From contig NC_088645.1 of the NCBI RefSeq assembly GCF_964019385.1, forward strand, positions 37,676,632-37,740,631: DNA of 64,000 nucleotides, read 5' to 3'. Positions 20,700 to 31,944 of this stretch are shown piece by piece. The notes beneath the pieces were generated by a model, which searched no databases, was not told the origin of the DNA, and saw only the letters and a list, made by a program, of their open reading frames with translations. The position numbers and the translations under genes are program-made. Position 1 is the first letter of the stretch, and every line of letters begins with the position of its first letter. This stretch comes from Sycon ciliatum. Taxonomy: Eukaryota; Porifera; Calcarea; Leucosolenida; Sycettidae.

Positions 20700-22333
20700 T
20701 CCACTAGAACCAGAATAGACAATGGCAAGATGAACATATCAATATTTAGATTTCCCCCAGATACTGTACTAGAATTTGAGACTAATTATTGGTCGGTTTC
20801 CGCTGGCTAGACGTCTTCTAGAAATGAGATTTTATCACTTTTCACCACTTATTGACAGCGATTTAACTGCTTGAGCTTGAGGCCTTTTGAGGAGCAACTC
20901 CTGTATTTACATGCATTTCCATTTTGCAGATTTCAAATATTCGTTTCTATCTTGATTATTATATCCTGATGGTGTGACAAGCTCATTTAGTTTGGCCAAT
21001 ACAATCCGTTTGTTATAAAGTAGATGGCAACGACAATGTTCATGTATACTTAGCCTTAGCCAATAGTGTGTGCGGTCAAAGCTCAACTCGCTTTACTTGC
21101 TGATGTCATATCGTTAGCATCTCCTGGAAACCTTTCAATCTTCATTTTTCACATCCGTTTTAGTCACAACCATTGCCATCAAACCGCTTTGGACTACACA
21201 CTACACTGCAAAAAAGCAGAGAAATAAATTCGAGAAGGAACATTGAGTCCTAGCACACTAAACGTAATAATATTCACTGATGTGGCAACACATCTGGCGC
21301 ACATGGCGCACATGCGGATTCTGTCACGCCTAGATCCTGAGATAGGGACATTTCCCATGACCCAAAAAGAATGGCAGTTTGAGATGTAAAGATCGGGGCT
21401 GTTTGCATGTGCGATGCACTTAGAGTGAATAACTCTGTAGTATAGCTCAAGGACTGTCAGAAAGACGGCAGATACCCTACTAGGCTCCACTCGCCATTGC
21501 ATCATCGTTTCGTCAAGTCCTGTGCCCATGTCAAATACCGGGGATCCTACTTGTGAGATCATCCTATTACGGTAAGTTGAATGAACATGTACATAATCTT
21601 GGAGAGCCGGGGATTAAAGGGGACCACAAGCTTACAAGTTTTCCGATCCAGCTAAGCATCAGGTCGTTGAATGTCATGATCTCAGCAATCAGTTTTGTGC
21701 TAATTGTTGCACATTTTTGACTCAACAGTATTCTGCTTATAACCGTTAGTGTTAGACAAAACGGATAACTTGTAAATTTTTGGTACATCATCTCCCTGCC
21801 ATTTTTCCTACATGTACAGCCATACATGACTTTGTACATGTATAGCTGGACCCAAAGAGGTTTATTTTTCACGGGGAGGGCGGACTACTCTAACGTGCCA
21901 GTTTTCAAAGAATTGTTTTGAGTTTGTCCGTACCAGAGTCGGTTCCATTATCACGTCAAAACAAATTTCTGTCCCGATCCTCAGTGGAACTCAGCCTGAG
22001 ACGGTGGTGGTTGAGCAAAAGGCATCCAGCGCCGCACACTTAGTTTTGTGCCCTGTTATCGTACTTTCTGACTGCTTACATCGTGTTACCTTGTTACAGT
22101 GAAAAAAAGTTACAGTAGTGGATAGTTGCTGTTGTTGTTTGGCTTTATTTAGAGTGGAGTTCCAAAACAGGCGTAAATTTCATGACAATGGTCCCACTGA
22201 TAATAAGAGAAAAGAAAAATAATATATAAAAATCAGCGGACAAACAGAACAAAGAAGAAGATAAGTTAGATAAGTAATATGAGCACGGCAGCAGGGGAAA
22301 AAATGTCACAAGCACGGCAACCGGGAAGAAAGG

Positions 22334-22340
<7 letters not shown>
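20700..22340. other. No gene recognised
   Basis: R1-like fragments near 21650-21725 and 22015-22080. A possible AATAAA at 21222. The 122-codon minus frame at 21194-21562 has no recognised motif and is not called. Confidence 0.45.
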
Positions 22341-22345
<5 letters not shown>

Positions 22346-22402
<57 letters not shown>

Positions 22403-22505
22403 AAGAGACAGAGAGAGACAGAGATAGAGACAGAGAGAGACAGAGACAGAGAGAGACAGAGACAGAGAGACAGAGTGCGAGTGAGAGAGAGACAGAGAGA
22501 GAGAG
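22346..22505. repeat. (GA)n microsatellite
   Basis: About 160 bp of GA/GACA repeats, preceded by ATAG tetramers. Confidence 0.95.
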
Positions 22506-23357
22506 TTACTGAAGCAGATGAGTTCTTCCTAGTTGAGGGTACTGCCTAACTAGTTCCTTCATAGCTCGTTCCACTCGTGTTTTCTTCTATTTTATATTCC
22601 TGTATTATACAAATAATCTCCGACGAACTCAGATGTTGAGCCAAGGAAAAATTTGTAACATGGAAACTGTTGTTGTTGAATTGTTGAAATTGGTTTAGTT
22701 GGTGGACTCGATCACAAAAGTTGTGCCCAGAATTTCCATGTTAAAATATGCGAGGAGTCCAGAGACAACAATTTCATTGAAGTTATCAAGAGCGTTCCTG
22801 TATTAGCTATAACAAGCTGTTAGCTATTTACAAACTACCCGGGATAATACATGAGTACAGTGTGTTTGAGTGAATGCATTACAACCCATACTATTCAAAA
22901 TTAATAGTACTCTACCTGTCCATTTACAAGTATAATATTATGTAATTCATTACGCGAATGTCGTTTTGGACTCATTTCAATTGTGTCATTTACAAAATTT
23001 GGTTTCGTGTACGTCTTACATGTACATGTACAGTTATGTTCATGTATGTGGCGACTACTAATGCTCAACATACATACACTGTACCTGCACATTTCCTCTG
23101 TGCTGCGCTGACGAGTCCACAAAGGACGAAACAGTTCTGTCCGCAGATTGAGTACATGTACATGTACATGTACATGTACATCATACATGTACATGTACAT
23201 GTATTACGTCACACGCAGATTTAGCTTAGATTTCTACAGGTGTTGAATGGCAGCACGGTGTACGGTGTCATGTTCTTGTGTGTGAGGAGAATATGGCTGG
23301 ACAGCTCCCGCCAATGGAAACTTGTGTTTGCAATAATTTTTTCCCGTCCCTTAATAT
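22506..23357. other. Repeat fragments, no gene
   Basis: R1-like text at 22620-22735 (GGTTTAGTTGGTGGACTCGA). The 38 bp block at 23117-23154 runs straight into (ACATGT)n at 23153-23205. Confidence 0.5.
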
Positions 23358-23365
23358 TATAAAAG
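23358..23365 (+). promoter_or_regulatory. TATA box TATAAAAG
   Basis: A consensus TATAAAAG 27 bp before a TTCAGTC initiator-like site (about 23385). It lies inside the upstream open extension, so it decides the start: translation should begin at the next ATG, 23437. Confidence 0.65.
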
Positions 23366-23436
23366 CTGATACCTTCCCTCTATTCAGTCCAAAGAGATTA
23401 TCAGGAGTACTTCACGTTGAAGAACGTAAGCTGAAA

Positions 23437-23859
23437 ATGGAAGCCAGTTATTCCTGGGAGTTCCAGATGGAGTTTGATGATTGTGAAAAGTTGCTTGGTG
23501 CACTCGACAGCAGCTCAAAGAATGCAACGGCCCCTGGTGATTGTGAGCTAGGGCACTCACCCTCGGACAAGGTCCACCCTCATGGAGATGGCACCAGTAG
23601 TGCACTATCAATCCAACAGGTCGCCGCGCATGATGCCTGCAGTCAGCCGCAAGCAGCTGCAACCAGTCCACGCCACCAAGAATGCCCTGTGGTCTATGTG
23701 AAGCGAGAGTTTGAGGCAAGAGGAGTGACTTTAACACGCTGTAACGCAATGAGAATGAAAACACGGCAAGTGTCGAAGAAACATCAGCAACCGCGCTGGG
23801 CAAGAGTTGTCTCTGAACGGGACCATGAAATACTGTCGAAACATGTACGCACAGTATAA
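23437..23859 (+). CDS. RCNAKKWK-tail family protein 2
   Basis: The ATG at 23437 follows the TATA box by 79 bp and gives 140 residues starting MEASYSWEF. The upstream in-frame extension to 23278 lies mostly before the predicted start of transcription and is rejected. The middle is Ser/Ala/Gln-rich. E91-F92 is followed at the conserved spacing by L99-x-R101-C-N-A-M-R-M-K, so the last four motif positions are substituted relative to the paralogues. A longer basic tail of about 32 residues follows. This is the most divergent member. Function unknown. Confidence 0.65.
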   Translation: MEASYSWEFQMEFDDCEKLLGALDSSSKNATAPGDCELGHSPSDKVHPHGDGTSSALSIQQVAAHDACSQPQAAATSPRHQECPVVYVKREFEARGVTLTRCNAMRMKTRQVSKKHQQPRWARVVSERDHEILSKHVRTV

Positions 23860-23869
23860 GAATAATGAT

Positions 23870-24370
23870 GTGTTCCCATTTACTTCCTCTGACCAGACGC
23901 TGGGCTTCATATTTTTAATTTAAGGAAGGAATGTTATGGAGGCTTGGTATCATTATATCCAATTTCCAATCAATATACTTGTATGATTATTAATTAGATT
24001 CTTTTTCTGAAATGCCAAAACTTGATTCGGTTGTGCTCCTCTGGCAACATATCTGGGGTGATTATGAAAATAATAGTTTATTTGCGCGTTGTAATCAGCA
24101 GACTTTCACGACTTAAAGCAGCAGGATACCACGTAAGAGTTAACTACTACACTAGAAAATTTAAAAGGTTTTCCACTATAGATGTGTGACCGTGGATTTG
24201 GTGAATTTCACACCGTTTACATCCTTTCCTTCTACCTGTCTTGGCACATATTTATTCCTTAAAGAGCGTCTCCCAGTGCCCGATTACTAAGTGGCTGTAC
24301 GGGTGCCATTGCTGTAGAAAATAGATTCACTATAAGAATGTTCAGGACCAGATCAAGGCATACATATATA
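23870..24370. other. 3' flank, no gene recognised
   Basis: AT-rich, with no clear poly(A) signal. No other feature supported. Confidence 0.4.
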
Positions 24371-24450
24371 CACTAAACCTGTGACTAACGACCACCCCTT
24401 GGGGCCAGAGAAACAGGTCTTTAGTTGCAGGTGGTCCTTAGTTAGAGGTT
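24371..24450. mobile_element. Short pogo-like MITE remnant
   Basis: CTAAACCTGTGACTAACGAC on the left is mirrored by GTCCTTAGTTAGAGGTTTA on the right, an inverted repeat of the same style as 8926-9102. Confidence 0.5.
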
Positions 24451-24452
24451 TA

Positions 24453-25936
24453 CGCCACATGCACAACCATAGGTGAATGCGAGACCGTCCGTGCCTGGCG
24501 AAGTGGTCGGCAGTACCAGGCTGGTGGCTAGTCAACTTGAGGTGGTTTTTGTTGTGTTAGCCTGAAGCCACGCAGGAGTCCATTGTGGGACAAGACAAAG
24601 ACTGATTAATTTACAACGAGCATGCATAATTATAGATCAGAGAGAGACAATACGGAGAGGGACAATACGGCGAAAAACACTATAGACAACAGTTTTTAGT
24701 TGCAGGTTTTTACTATACATGTACATGTTTCGGTGTTAGAACAGTAGTGGAATTCCGTTGGAGATATATAGCGTCAATTCGTACTGCGTTTTCTTTAGAA
24801 GATTTTATATCTGTGGCACACATTTCATCATTTTCTTATCCTAGTTCTGAACACTCACATGTACATACAGGTAAATGTATTTTCCAGCGCAGAGCACTGC
24901 TCTGGACTACTTCTACATGTATATCCCTTTCTTTGCTCAGCTGTAGCTCATCACTTCTTATACAGCTTTGGTATTACGGAAAGTTTGGAAGCCCCCTCGG
25001 TAGGCGATAGCCTTTTGGCAATCAATGGAAAGTGAAAAAAGTACAAAACGTAAATTATTATATCAAACTAATTCTTAGAACCGAGCTGGGAAACAGGAAT
25101 ATCGTTACACTGATGCTGTGTGAGAAACTATGCCTTGATACGTGCAAGGACAGCGTGAGCAAAGTATACCAACATCATCATCCTTATCCTAGTCACTGCT
25201 TGTTGTATTTCACCAAGACACCCACGAGATTTCCATTCCCATTCATCTCTTCATGAACTCCTTGCCTGCATACCCTGGGCACCGGATAATAAGACATTGG
25301 GGTCAGACTGGAATGCCCAAGTCCAAAAACAACAATACGATTGAATACAGTACATTACATTACGGGACTGAACCTCACCAAGGCCAAAAGATGCAAACGC
25401 AATCCAGTGGTACAAAAAAGGCCCAGCACTCAAGGTTCGTAAGATCAAAACATGCTGAGGATTGACGAAAAATAGACCTAGAACTGTTGCGAATTGATAG
25501 AAATGGAAATGCATGGTGCTGGAGTCTTCACCGCAGCATTCATACGCCAGACCTGCCAGCAAATGTTGACGTTAACATGCTGCAAATTTCTCGTCACTAA
25601 CGAACTCCATGTAGCACTGCATGCGAGCAAACAACAACAACACTGCTTGACGCTGACTGCAAGTGTTCACGGGCTACGTCATTGTGATGATGTTTACTGA
25701 CCCCTATGAAATGTTGGCTCTTCTCGCCAAATCTGCACTCCACTGCATTGCAGGCCCTTGGAATGGTTTGTTTCCCTGATCGTCATAATCGCTATGACCA
25801 ATAGCTTGACTTCATAATCAGCTTAGACAGTTCTGATCTATTCACCTCTCGACGCTTTAGGAGCTTGATCTGCGCCTTGATCCTTGAGCGCAGTCGCGTT
25901 CCTTTTGATACGAGGAACTACATACTAACTACAGTA
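24453..25936. other. No gene; S2 SINE fragment near the end
   Basis: 25826-25925 carries an S2 SINE body fragment (AGGAGCTTGATCTGCGCCTT and GATCCTTGAGCG). The rest is unassigned. Confidence 0.45.
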
Positions 25937-26066
25937 CTAGCAACTGAAATCCGGCACCTTAGCGATGTGCTCACATTCTGGGGGTATCAATTTCGTAGTT
26001 TTACGATCCCGTGTTGGGCCTTTGCGATGTGAGCACACCGCTCAGGGGTCGGATTTCAGTTGCCAG
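25937..26066. mobile_element. Inverted-repeat MITE, CTGGCAACTGAAATCC family
   Basis: The ends CTAGCAACTGAAATCCGGC and GGATTTCAGTTGCCAG match the ends of the hairpin at 8315-8397. Inner arms GCGATGTGCTCAC and GCGATGTGAGCAC are also nearly palindromic. Confidence 0.7.
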
Positions 26067-26872
26067 CACTGCAGCTCTAACAGACTCTCTACGCGAACTT
26101 TTCGTGTCCCCCGGACCGTGATTTCAGGAAGAGGACAGGCACAGGCCATCCACGGAGACAGGACCGAAGGTACCGCAGATTGGGCCTTTGCCCGTAGGTA
26201 CATATACATGTACAACCAATAGTGCAATACCACAATTGCAAGGTTGTCACCCTGCTTCACACTGTATGGGGCCAGACACGTACATGATCGTGTTTGTACA
26301 TGTTAATGATACAGTATGTTGTGCCTTTAATCTTCATTTGCGTCACTAAGAACCGCTTGGCTGGTACCGGAAGGACTATTGATTGAATGGGAGATTGCCC
26401 TGCATCGTCACACTTATGCCAGGAATATGCCTATATTGTAGAAGTACGTCGAAGTGTACAGCCTACGGCTATCGGGGTTGGCTGCATTGTCTGGATGCTC
26501 TATCGACGGTGAGTATGCAGTCATCTAGTACAGTGTATCTACTTTTTTTGTGCAAACTTAAGACAATACTTAGTACATGACTGTATGTTATGTACGTACA
26601 AAGTATTGTATCGTGCTGAAGAGCCTCTTGCAATCACTATGTCTTGGGCGGCTGGCCACGCAGTGCACACATCAAGCGTCGCCCACGCGCAATGCTTGCG
26701 CTTTTGTGCATGGCTCCCGCGGAAAAGCCACTACTCATAAAGGAGGACATGCTTGACATCGGGTATAGTACTTGGGGCATTTGAAGTGTTGTGCCTGTTT
26801 GGGCCGCATCCTGATGTAAATAGCAAAGTACATGGGCATAGGTTCGCGTTCGCAATCATCATGCTCCGAGCC
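26067..26872. other. No gene recognised
   Basis: Nothing supported before the promoter at 26873. Confidence 0.45.
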
Positions 26873-26880
26873 TATTTAAA
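26873..26880 (+). promoter_or_regulatory. TATA box TATTTAAA
   Basis: TATTTAAA is 26 bp before a TCAGCTC initiator-like site (about 26899). The leader to the ATG at 26981 would be about 82 bases. Confidence 0.6.
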
Positions 26881-26980
26881 TCCGAGCAGGCAGTCCTCAG
26901 CTCATACATACCTATCGTCTATCTCAAGTTCTTTCTTCGCCGAATAAACTCACATCAGAGGAACTCGGCTCCAGTACGAA

Positions 26981-27319
26981 ATGGAAATGGCCACAAAGGA
27001 TGCGCAGTCAGGTCACAATGCAACGGACTGCAGGCAGTACGACGGGAAGACGCTGCATTATGACGGTGCACCGTTGCCATCAGCACAAGGAGTCGTGAGC
27101 CGCAGCAGGAACGGGGACGAAGCCAAGGTGGATGCAACAGGATTTTCAACTGCATCCCCAAAGTCCGCTGAAAGCGGAAGCCTTGTGTCCTCTCTGTCTT
27201 CGTCAGGCAGCTCGTATGGATCGGCCAGCCTGTCCGCATGCTTTATGACTCCGGAATTCCAACAACGGAGAAGTCCTCTTCCGCGTCGTAATGCGAAGAA
27301 ATGGAAGCCAGGAAGCTAA
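26981..27319 (+). CDS. RCNAKKWK-tail family protein 3
   Basis: 112 residues beginning MEMATKD. A Ser/Gly-rich low-complexity stretch runs from about 59 to 86. E92-F93 is followed at the conserved spacing by L100-P-R102-R-N-A-K-K-W-K, then PGS and the stop, so the motif is almost at the very end as in protein 1. The Cys of the motif is Arg here. It is intronless, with its own TATA box. Role unknown; apart from the motif and the M-E start I see no alignable sequence with the paralogues. Confidence 0.7.
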   Translation: MEMATKDAQSGHNATDCRQYDGKTLHYDGAPLPSAQGVVSRSRNGDEAKVDATGFSTASPKSAESGSLVSSLSSSGSSYGSASLSACFMTPEFQQRRSPLPRRNAKKWKPGS

Positions 27320-28959
27320 TCCACAGACCAAACATTTGTACGTGAATTTCGAAGTATTTGCTTTAGGTGAACCACTAATATCCCTTGCATTTACACCTAG
27401 ATTTTCCTCACCTCTTTGAACCGACATGTACTGTGAAGTTGATGTGTTGAGGATATTTGCATTGATCTTAAATTCTTGAGAGCCATAATTATGTTGATGC
27501 TTGGAGAGCGATGAAGTCTGAAACAGACTTTCTTTAAAAATCCATAATCCTTGCGATTGTTAGGTCAGTATCGCCGTGCGTTGCTCTTGCTCCCAGCAAG
27601 CAATACCTTCTTCTAGTGCAGTATATCTCAGTTTCTACGTCAAACTTGATAGTAATCCTTCACGTTCATTCTCCCTATGGTGTCTTCAGTATTGCACATC
27701 CTTTGCTTGCCGTTTGCGGACTTCTTGAAAGAGACTTTGCGAGCATAACATTAACTTTCTATGGAAACAATACATCAGTATAACTATATGAAGTAGATGC
27801 CTTTTGCCAGGGACTAAAGTACATAGTTAGGAGGTGGCGATCACGTTTATCCAATATCACTGCTGTTACTTACACAGGAGAGTGCTAGCGACAAGTTCTT
27901 GTCGTTAAGTGTTCATGAATTCGTCAATGATGAGACCTCTATGACTAAAATGGAGTTTTTGTGTTGGCTAATTACAATCTCTACAGGACCTTGGAGTCGC
28001 AATGACGGGGCGGTGAGAGGGGGCCTTTGATGGCGGTTTGCATGTGGAGGGGTGTTTTGACTAATTTTTCTAGAGTTGATGGATAATAAAAGCAGACATT
28101 TCGTACGGGTGAGCACCATCAAAACTGGTTGTAATAACTTAATAAGGGTGTTGATAGAGCGACAGGAGTAATCGAGCACCCTTGATTACGGCTAATATAC
28201 AGGACTTGAGGGCTTAGTCTGAAGTGGAATTCTGACGAAATTATGAACAGCATCTCTGCATAAAAAGATTATGCTTGACTGGCCAAGGACGAGTGTCATT
28301 TGCAACAGTTTCATCCTGTGCTTATCACATAATCAGGCAACACATGAAGAACATAAGCTCTGTAGTTTCTACAACGCTTTCGTTCCATTACTTTTCATGT
28401 CGAATCCAGTGGTATGTCAAGCAGCTGCAAGGACGTCCTTGTAACCGGCACTTTGACGGTCAGAGCAGTGACAGGATTAGCATCTGAGAAAGCGATAGTG
28501 GCGCCAACTACACAGGGACACAGTCACTAAAGAGCATAACAATTATCATCAAACGGCCGTGGAGACTACGATACTCCGTGCCACTCAACAGGACTAACCA
28601 CCCAGCATGGGGGTGGTACCAAAAACAAGCGAAACAAAAATGTACAAAGCAAATGTCCACCGTAAATTGTATTCTGTTTGCCCGTCAAAGAGGCTTGAGT
28701 TCTTGTCAAAAAAACATTAACGCGAGAAACAATAAATAAACGCACAGAAGGGAAGCTCTACCGTGCTACACTTTCAAGACAGTCACATCTTTCGCACATA
28801 CATGGACTTTTTCTGCGCACACAATTCAGGACCACACAGCACCAATCAAGAATGCAGACAGTCACTATCAATCATGTCCTACACATTTCGCTTCCTGAAC
28901 TCTCTAACCACACCATCATTGGCACACCACTTGTTCCAACCTGGGGATTTTCAAAACAA
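27320..28959. other. No gene recognised
   Basis: No supported ORF, promoter or repeat apart from short AT-rich runs. Confidence 0.45.
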
Positions 28960-29145
28960 CAGTGAAACCTCGTTAGGAAGAACACTGATAAGACAAATGT
29001 TTGCTTACAAAGAACTAGTATTCGTAACTCCATTGGATAAATCACTGTGTATTCACTGGGTATAACATACGGATAAGAAGAACTCCCGTTATTGCGAACA
29101 AATGTCATCGGTCCCTTGGTGTTCGTTCTAAAGGGGCTTTGACTG
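28960..29145. mobile_element. pogo-like MITE
   Basis: The left end CAGTGAAACCTCGTTAGGA and right end TAAAGGGGCTTTGACTG form imperfect inverted repeats of the pogo/Tigger type. TA follows the right end only. Confidence 0.5.
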
Positions 29146-29524
29146 TATTATTCTAAAACCATTAGCGCTTGTCTCGATTATTGCATGTCACGTGAGGGTT
29201 GCCTGTACTACAGCCAATGAGTGCTCTTGCTCAGCGCCGTTTGTCAAGACTAGCTTGCTTATAAACATTGTTTATGCTTGAATACTACGTCAATTGGTCA
29301 CATCCGCGGCAGTTTGGGCGCAATCATTATTTGATCCAGATCTTTTCAAATGTAACTCCATCAAACGTATCGCAAAAGACTACGTAAACATTTCGACTAC
29401 GTTAACTTTGCTCGTTCGACGCCCTCGAACTCGGAGAGTTTCGAAACGCTAACAAGATACTTTCTGGCGTACGTGGGAACTCTGTTATGATTCTAGTGAA
29501 AGGATAGATTGCTATGGAAATACC
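29146..29524. other. No gene recognised
   Basis: Nothing supported. Confidence 0.45.
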
Positions 29525-30503
29525 ATACACAAGAGAGATTGGAAGTTTTGCCACAACTCTGATTTTCAAGTCTTACTACGATCATCAGGCAACTGATGGC
29601 TCCAAAACGAGCAGCCTGAATTTAAGGGGGAGCAATAGGCAGGCATAGTGGGATGGTCTAAGACCATGATTGAGAAACAGAGGGTACCAGGTTCAAGTCC
29701 TGCTTGGAAGCGGAAGGATTTTTTCCAGCCGTGCTGCGACCCACAGTTAATTGGGAACTCGTGGCCTGGCACGAGGAAAACATGGATGCAGTGAATGGGA
29801 TTTTCGGTCTTTGACCACTTGCTGGTGAGCTAATCTACTCACCTCCCACCGCTTTAGGAGCTGCATCTGCGCCTTGATCCTTGAAGGGTGGTGGCGTTCC
29901 TACGGATGCGGAAAACCCGGCTTCCAGCCGAGTCTCACGCGAACCGTGAATTTTTTTTAAAATGTGGGGAATCATAGCACAAAAGTCAGGTGCAGGCGTG
30001 AAGTTGCCAAGTTTTCAGACTTGGGGCTAGGCAGCAGCAGTTCCGGCATGAATGATATAGAATAGACCTGTTATTGCACTTGGTCTTGGTTTAGTGTTTG
30101 GCCTTTTTCGTGCTTTGGAGTTATTTGCTGTTTTTGGACTGATAAGGTTGATTTACACTGTTCAGTGCACATTGTTAAAAAATTGAGCTGGGGACATAAA
30201 TGCCAAATCCACACATGAGAGAGAGTGTGGGTGTATGTGTGTGTGTGTGTAATGGTGTGGGCATGTGTGGATTTGGCATTTAAGTCCCCAGCTCTATTCT
30301 ATATCATTCACGCCGGCTGCTGCATAGCCCCAAGTCTGAAGACTTGGCAACTCCACGCCTGCACCTGACTTTTGCGCTATGATTTCCCACCTTGCTCCCC
30401 CTTATGTTCTGGCTGCCCGTTTTGGAGCCATCAGTTGCCCGATGATCGTAGTAATACGTGAAACTCAGAGTTGTGACAAAGCTTCCAATCTCTCATGTGT
30501 ACA
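29525..30503. mobile_element. Foldback element with a SINE in its left arm
   Basis: The left arm (29525-29635 plus 29963-30070) pairs with the right arm (30290-30503). Matching blocks include GAGAGATTGGAAG, ATGGCTCCAAAACG, GACTTGGGGCTA and GAATGATATAGAATAGA. The left arm is split by 327 bp of S2 SINE. The loop has its own inverted pair GAGCTGGGGACATAAATGCC and its complement, around a GT run. Confidence 0.75.
29636..29962 (+). mobile_element. tRNA-derived SINE, family S2, near full length
   Basis: The head has a B-box-like GGTTCAAGTCC. Then come CGTGGCCTGGCACGAGG, CAGTGAATGGGATTTTCGG, AGGAGCTGCATCTGCGCC and a T-rich end. Insertion between AGCAA and TGTGGGG is shown by the intact opposite arm of the foldback. 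Other copies lie at 6226-6423, 25826-25925 and 34345-34895. Confidence 0.7.
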
Positions 30504-30804
30504 AGGCTCTGCCCTGCATGGGTATTGAGCACCCGCCGGACAGCGCAGCACATCACGTGACTTGATTACATAACGCAATACCATACAGACCGGTATTTGA
30601 GAATTTAGCATTCGTCCACGGGCGAACTACAGCAGTAGTCATTAGTGGAAAGCTCTAAAACTGGCTCCTCGATCACTTTTCAAAATGATATGAAGACCGG
30701 ATCAAATAGGCCCTGCGCGTTTCAAGTGCAAATACTGAACCAAAGAGATCACTTCGCCAACGTTCCAAATCAGGCTCGAGTTTGGGGGTCCAGAGATGAG
30801 CTCT

Positions 30805-31014
30805 GTGGTCTGTGTGTTGCACTCACTCAGCTGTGATCTGTGTGTTGCACTCACTCAGCTGTGATCTGTGTGTTGCACTCACTCCGCTGTGATCTGTTTA
30901 TGGCACTCACTCAGCTGTGATCTGTGTGTTGCACACACTTAGCTGTGATCTGTGTGTTGCACTCACTCAGCTGTGATCAGTGTGTTGCACTCACTCAGCT
31001 GTGATCTGAGTAAG
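30805..31014. repeat. 28 bp tandem repeat, seven and a half units
   Basis: The unit GTGATCTGTGTGTTGCACTC plus ACTCAGCT is repeated seven times with minor variants, ending with a partial unit at 31001. It produces a short open frame that is not a gene. Confidence 0.9.
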
Positions 31015-31543
31015 TCAAACATAAGGGTACAATCGTCATGTACATGTAGACTGGTCGCCGTCATACCGTTTATTATCATTCCCCTGTGCTTCTTCCCCTG
31101 GTGACGCAAGATACAATGTATCAACGTAAATGCTTATGGTAAGAAAAAGGCTCAATTATGCGTCACTCTGGTATGTTTGGTCTCTCCTGCAGTCGGAACA
31201 CGATATGAGATTTGCAAGTAGTCTAGATTTCCACCGTAGCTGAGCTCCAAAAGGAAATGTTTGCATTGCTGATGACGGGCTTATCATGGTCTATCGTCGA
31301 CTCGTTACACTCGTTGTATCATGCATTCCTCACTACAGTATCTGTCGAGTAGTTTATGTACGTGTATCAACGCAGCGTGCGTCCATAATTAATGGTCATA
31401 TTGTCGGATTGTGCTTCCTTGTGTGCTTCCAAGGGCAAGGTCACCTCGCATTTGAGGATCTAAGTTAGCTATTTTGCCCAAAGGCTTTTGTGCAACCTGA
31501 GGACATTTAACATCAAACAGCACCCAAACAGATATTAGCAAGG
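31015..31543. other. No gene recognised
   Basis: Nothing supported before the promoter at 31544. Confidence 0.45.
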
Positions 31544-31552
31544 TTTAAAAAG
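31544..31552 (+). promoter_or_regulatory. TATA-like box TTTAAAAAG
   Basis: Lies about 113 bp upstream of the ATG at 31657. Weaker than the boxes of the paralogues, and the start site is not obvious. Confidence 0.35.
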
Positions 31553-31656
31553 AACACCCCAGAGCATTAATTTGGCGACTTCCACATTATCCAGGAGCTG
31601 TAATTTGTAGATTTTGTTATGCTTGTCCCTGCCTTCCGGCTCTTACTGCAGTGACA

Positions 31657-31944
31657 ATGGATACCAGTTGCGAGGCAATACCGACTCAAAGTCAAGTGGA
31701 GGTAGAACAGTGTGCCTTGTTGCAATTTGGCTACCAGGATGCGGCCGAGTACCAATCGGAACAGTCTCAGTTGAAACCTGCGTGGCGGAAGAAAGAAGAA
31801 TTTGTCGCAAGAGAAGGAGCATTGCGCCGATGCAACGCCAAAAAGTGGAAATGCTGCCCAAATACAGGCTCTAATTCTTCCACCACTGACCCCATCAAGG
31901 CTCTAACACTTTGTTTGGGTTCCCAATCCGTTGTGAAAATCTAA
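31657..31944 (+). CDS. RCNAKKWK-tail family protein 4
   Basis: The ATG at 31657 gives 95 residues starting MDTSCEA; the open frame before it has no better start. Gln/Glu-rich N-terminal third. E48-F49 is followed at the conserved spacing by L56-R-R58-C-N-A-K-K-W-K, then about 30 further residues including CC and a short hydrophobic stretch, so the motif is internal here as in protein 2. A pyrimidine-rich TCTTACTGCAG just before the ATG could be a splice acceptor, so an upstream non-coding exon is possible. Function unknown. Confidence 0.65.
   Translation: MDTSCEAIPTQSQVEVEQCALLQFGYQDAAEYQSEQSQLKPAWRKKEEFVAREGALRRCNAKKWKCCPNTGSNSSTTDPIKALTLCLGSQSVVKI

Noticed and set aside
23278-23436. N-terminal extension of the second RCNAKKWK protein
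   Set aside because: A TATAAAAG box lies within it, so transcription should start after it; the paralogues also start with short ME/MD sequences.
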